DNA of 16,115 bases, taken from assembly GCA_030148625.1 (NCBI GenBank), contig JASBTC010000245.1, positions 1 through 16,115 on the forward strand, given 5' to 3'. Of the stretch, positions 16,008 through 16,115 are shown in pieces. Made by a program: the position numbers and the translations under genes. This stretch comes from Sphingobium sp. GTDB taxonomy: Bacteria; Pseudomonadota; Alphaproteobacteria; Sphingomonadales; Sphingomonadaceae. Under the pieces are notes generated by a model, which saw nothing but the letters and a program-made list of their open reading frames with translations, searched no databases and was not told the origin of the DNA. Each line of letters starts with the position of its first letter. Within the stretch, counting starts at the first letter, position 1.

Positions 16008-16115
16008 ACGCGCCCCTGCCGCTCGCCATCGCGCCGGTCACCCTGCTCCGCCGCGCGATCGGCGGCGGCGATCAGGCGCGTGCCCATTTCACGCGCGGCG
16101 CGCGGCGTCAGCGAC
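16004..16115 (-). CDS. Partial small protein, C-terminal 36 residues (5' end outside window)
   Basis: An open frame entering from the right edge on the minus strand and stopping with TAA at 16004-16006. It reads SLTPRAAREMGTRLIAAADR followed by AAEQGDRRDGERQGRV. The segment 'L-T-P-x-x-A-R-x-x-G-x-x-L-I-x-A-A-D-R-A' resembles the end of small alphaproteobacterial hypothetical proteins with a short helical core. The product and full length are not known. The convergent overlap with the tetR stop codon supports a real gene end, but the fragment is short. Confidence 0.45.
   Translation of the reverse strand, partial: SLTPRAAREMGTRLIAAADRAAEQGDRRDGERQGRV

Overview
This is a GC-rich window with short intergenic gaps. 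It reads like a chromosomal segment of an alphaproteobacterium, most likely a Sphingomonas-type member of the Sphingomonadales. That placement is an inference. It rests on the high-GC codon use, the mix of families (spinster-like MFS, S9D-type peptidase, Tat-exported DUF885 protein, RcnB-like small protein, RTX/cadherin adhesin) and dispersed REP-like GTCATCCCCGC palindromes. No rRNA, tRNA, prophage, insertion sequence or CRISPR array was found.

Layout. Positions 1-333 hold the 3' end of an MFS transporter. Two exported peptidase-like genes follow on the plus strand: a prolyl-oligopeptidase-family serine peptidase (466-2895) with an intact Ser/Asp/His triad, and a DUF885 putative metalloprotein (3023-4843). 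The second is cut by one in-frame TAA at 4454-4456, in the middle of its conserved EGWALYxE motif, so it is probably a recent pseudogene or a sequencing error. A REP-like hairpin separates it from a convergent SDR oxidoreductase (4911-5870, minus). That gene is divergent from an AraC-family regulator (6026-6925). An Ogt-type DNA alkyltransferase (7027-7518), an RcnB-like periplasmic protein (7651-8049, minus, with a clear terminator), a small DUF1488-like protein (8293-8580) and a GNAT acetyltransferase (8789-9301) come next.

The second half is dominated by one minus-strand gene (9534-14348, about 1604 aa). It encodes a modular RTX/cadherin-like protein of the type I secretion class: a duplicated N-terminal domain, five related 'ATEQVALNLKG' modules (three of them exact 402-bp units at the DNA level), an Ig-like insert, cadherin-like domains, a short RTX block and a C-terminal secretion region. 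No type I secretion ABC transporter or membrane-fusion gene lies in the window. Upstream is an O-methyltransferase gene (14571-15260, minus) ending in a 14-bp hairpin. It is divergent from a TetR regulator (15354-16007, plus). The 93-bp gap between them holds a perfect 20-bp palindrome that is probably the TetR operator. The window ends in the 3' end of a small minus-strand gene whose stop codon overlaps that of tetR.

The clearest functional pairings are araC with the SDR gene and tetR with the methyltransferase gene. Nothing in the window amounts to a convincing new multi-gene system. The points most worth checking are the broken DUF885 gene, the TetR palindrome and the repeat-rich adhesin with its own leader region.
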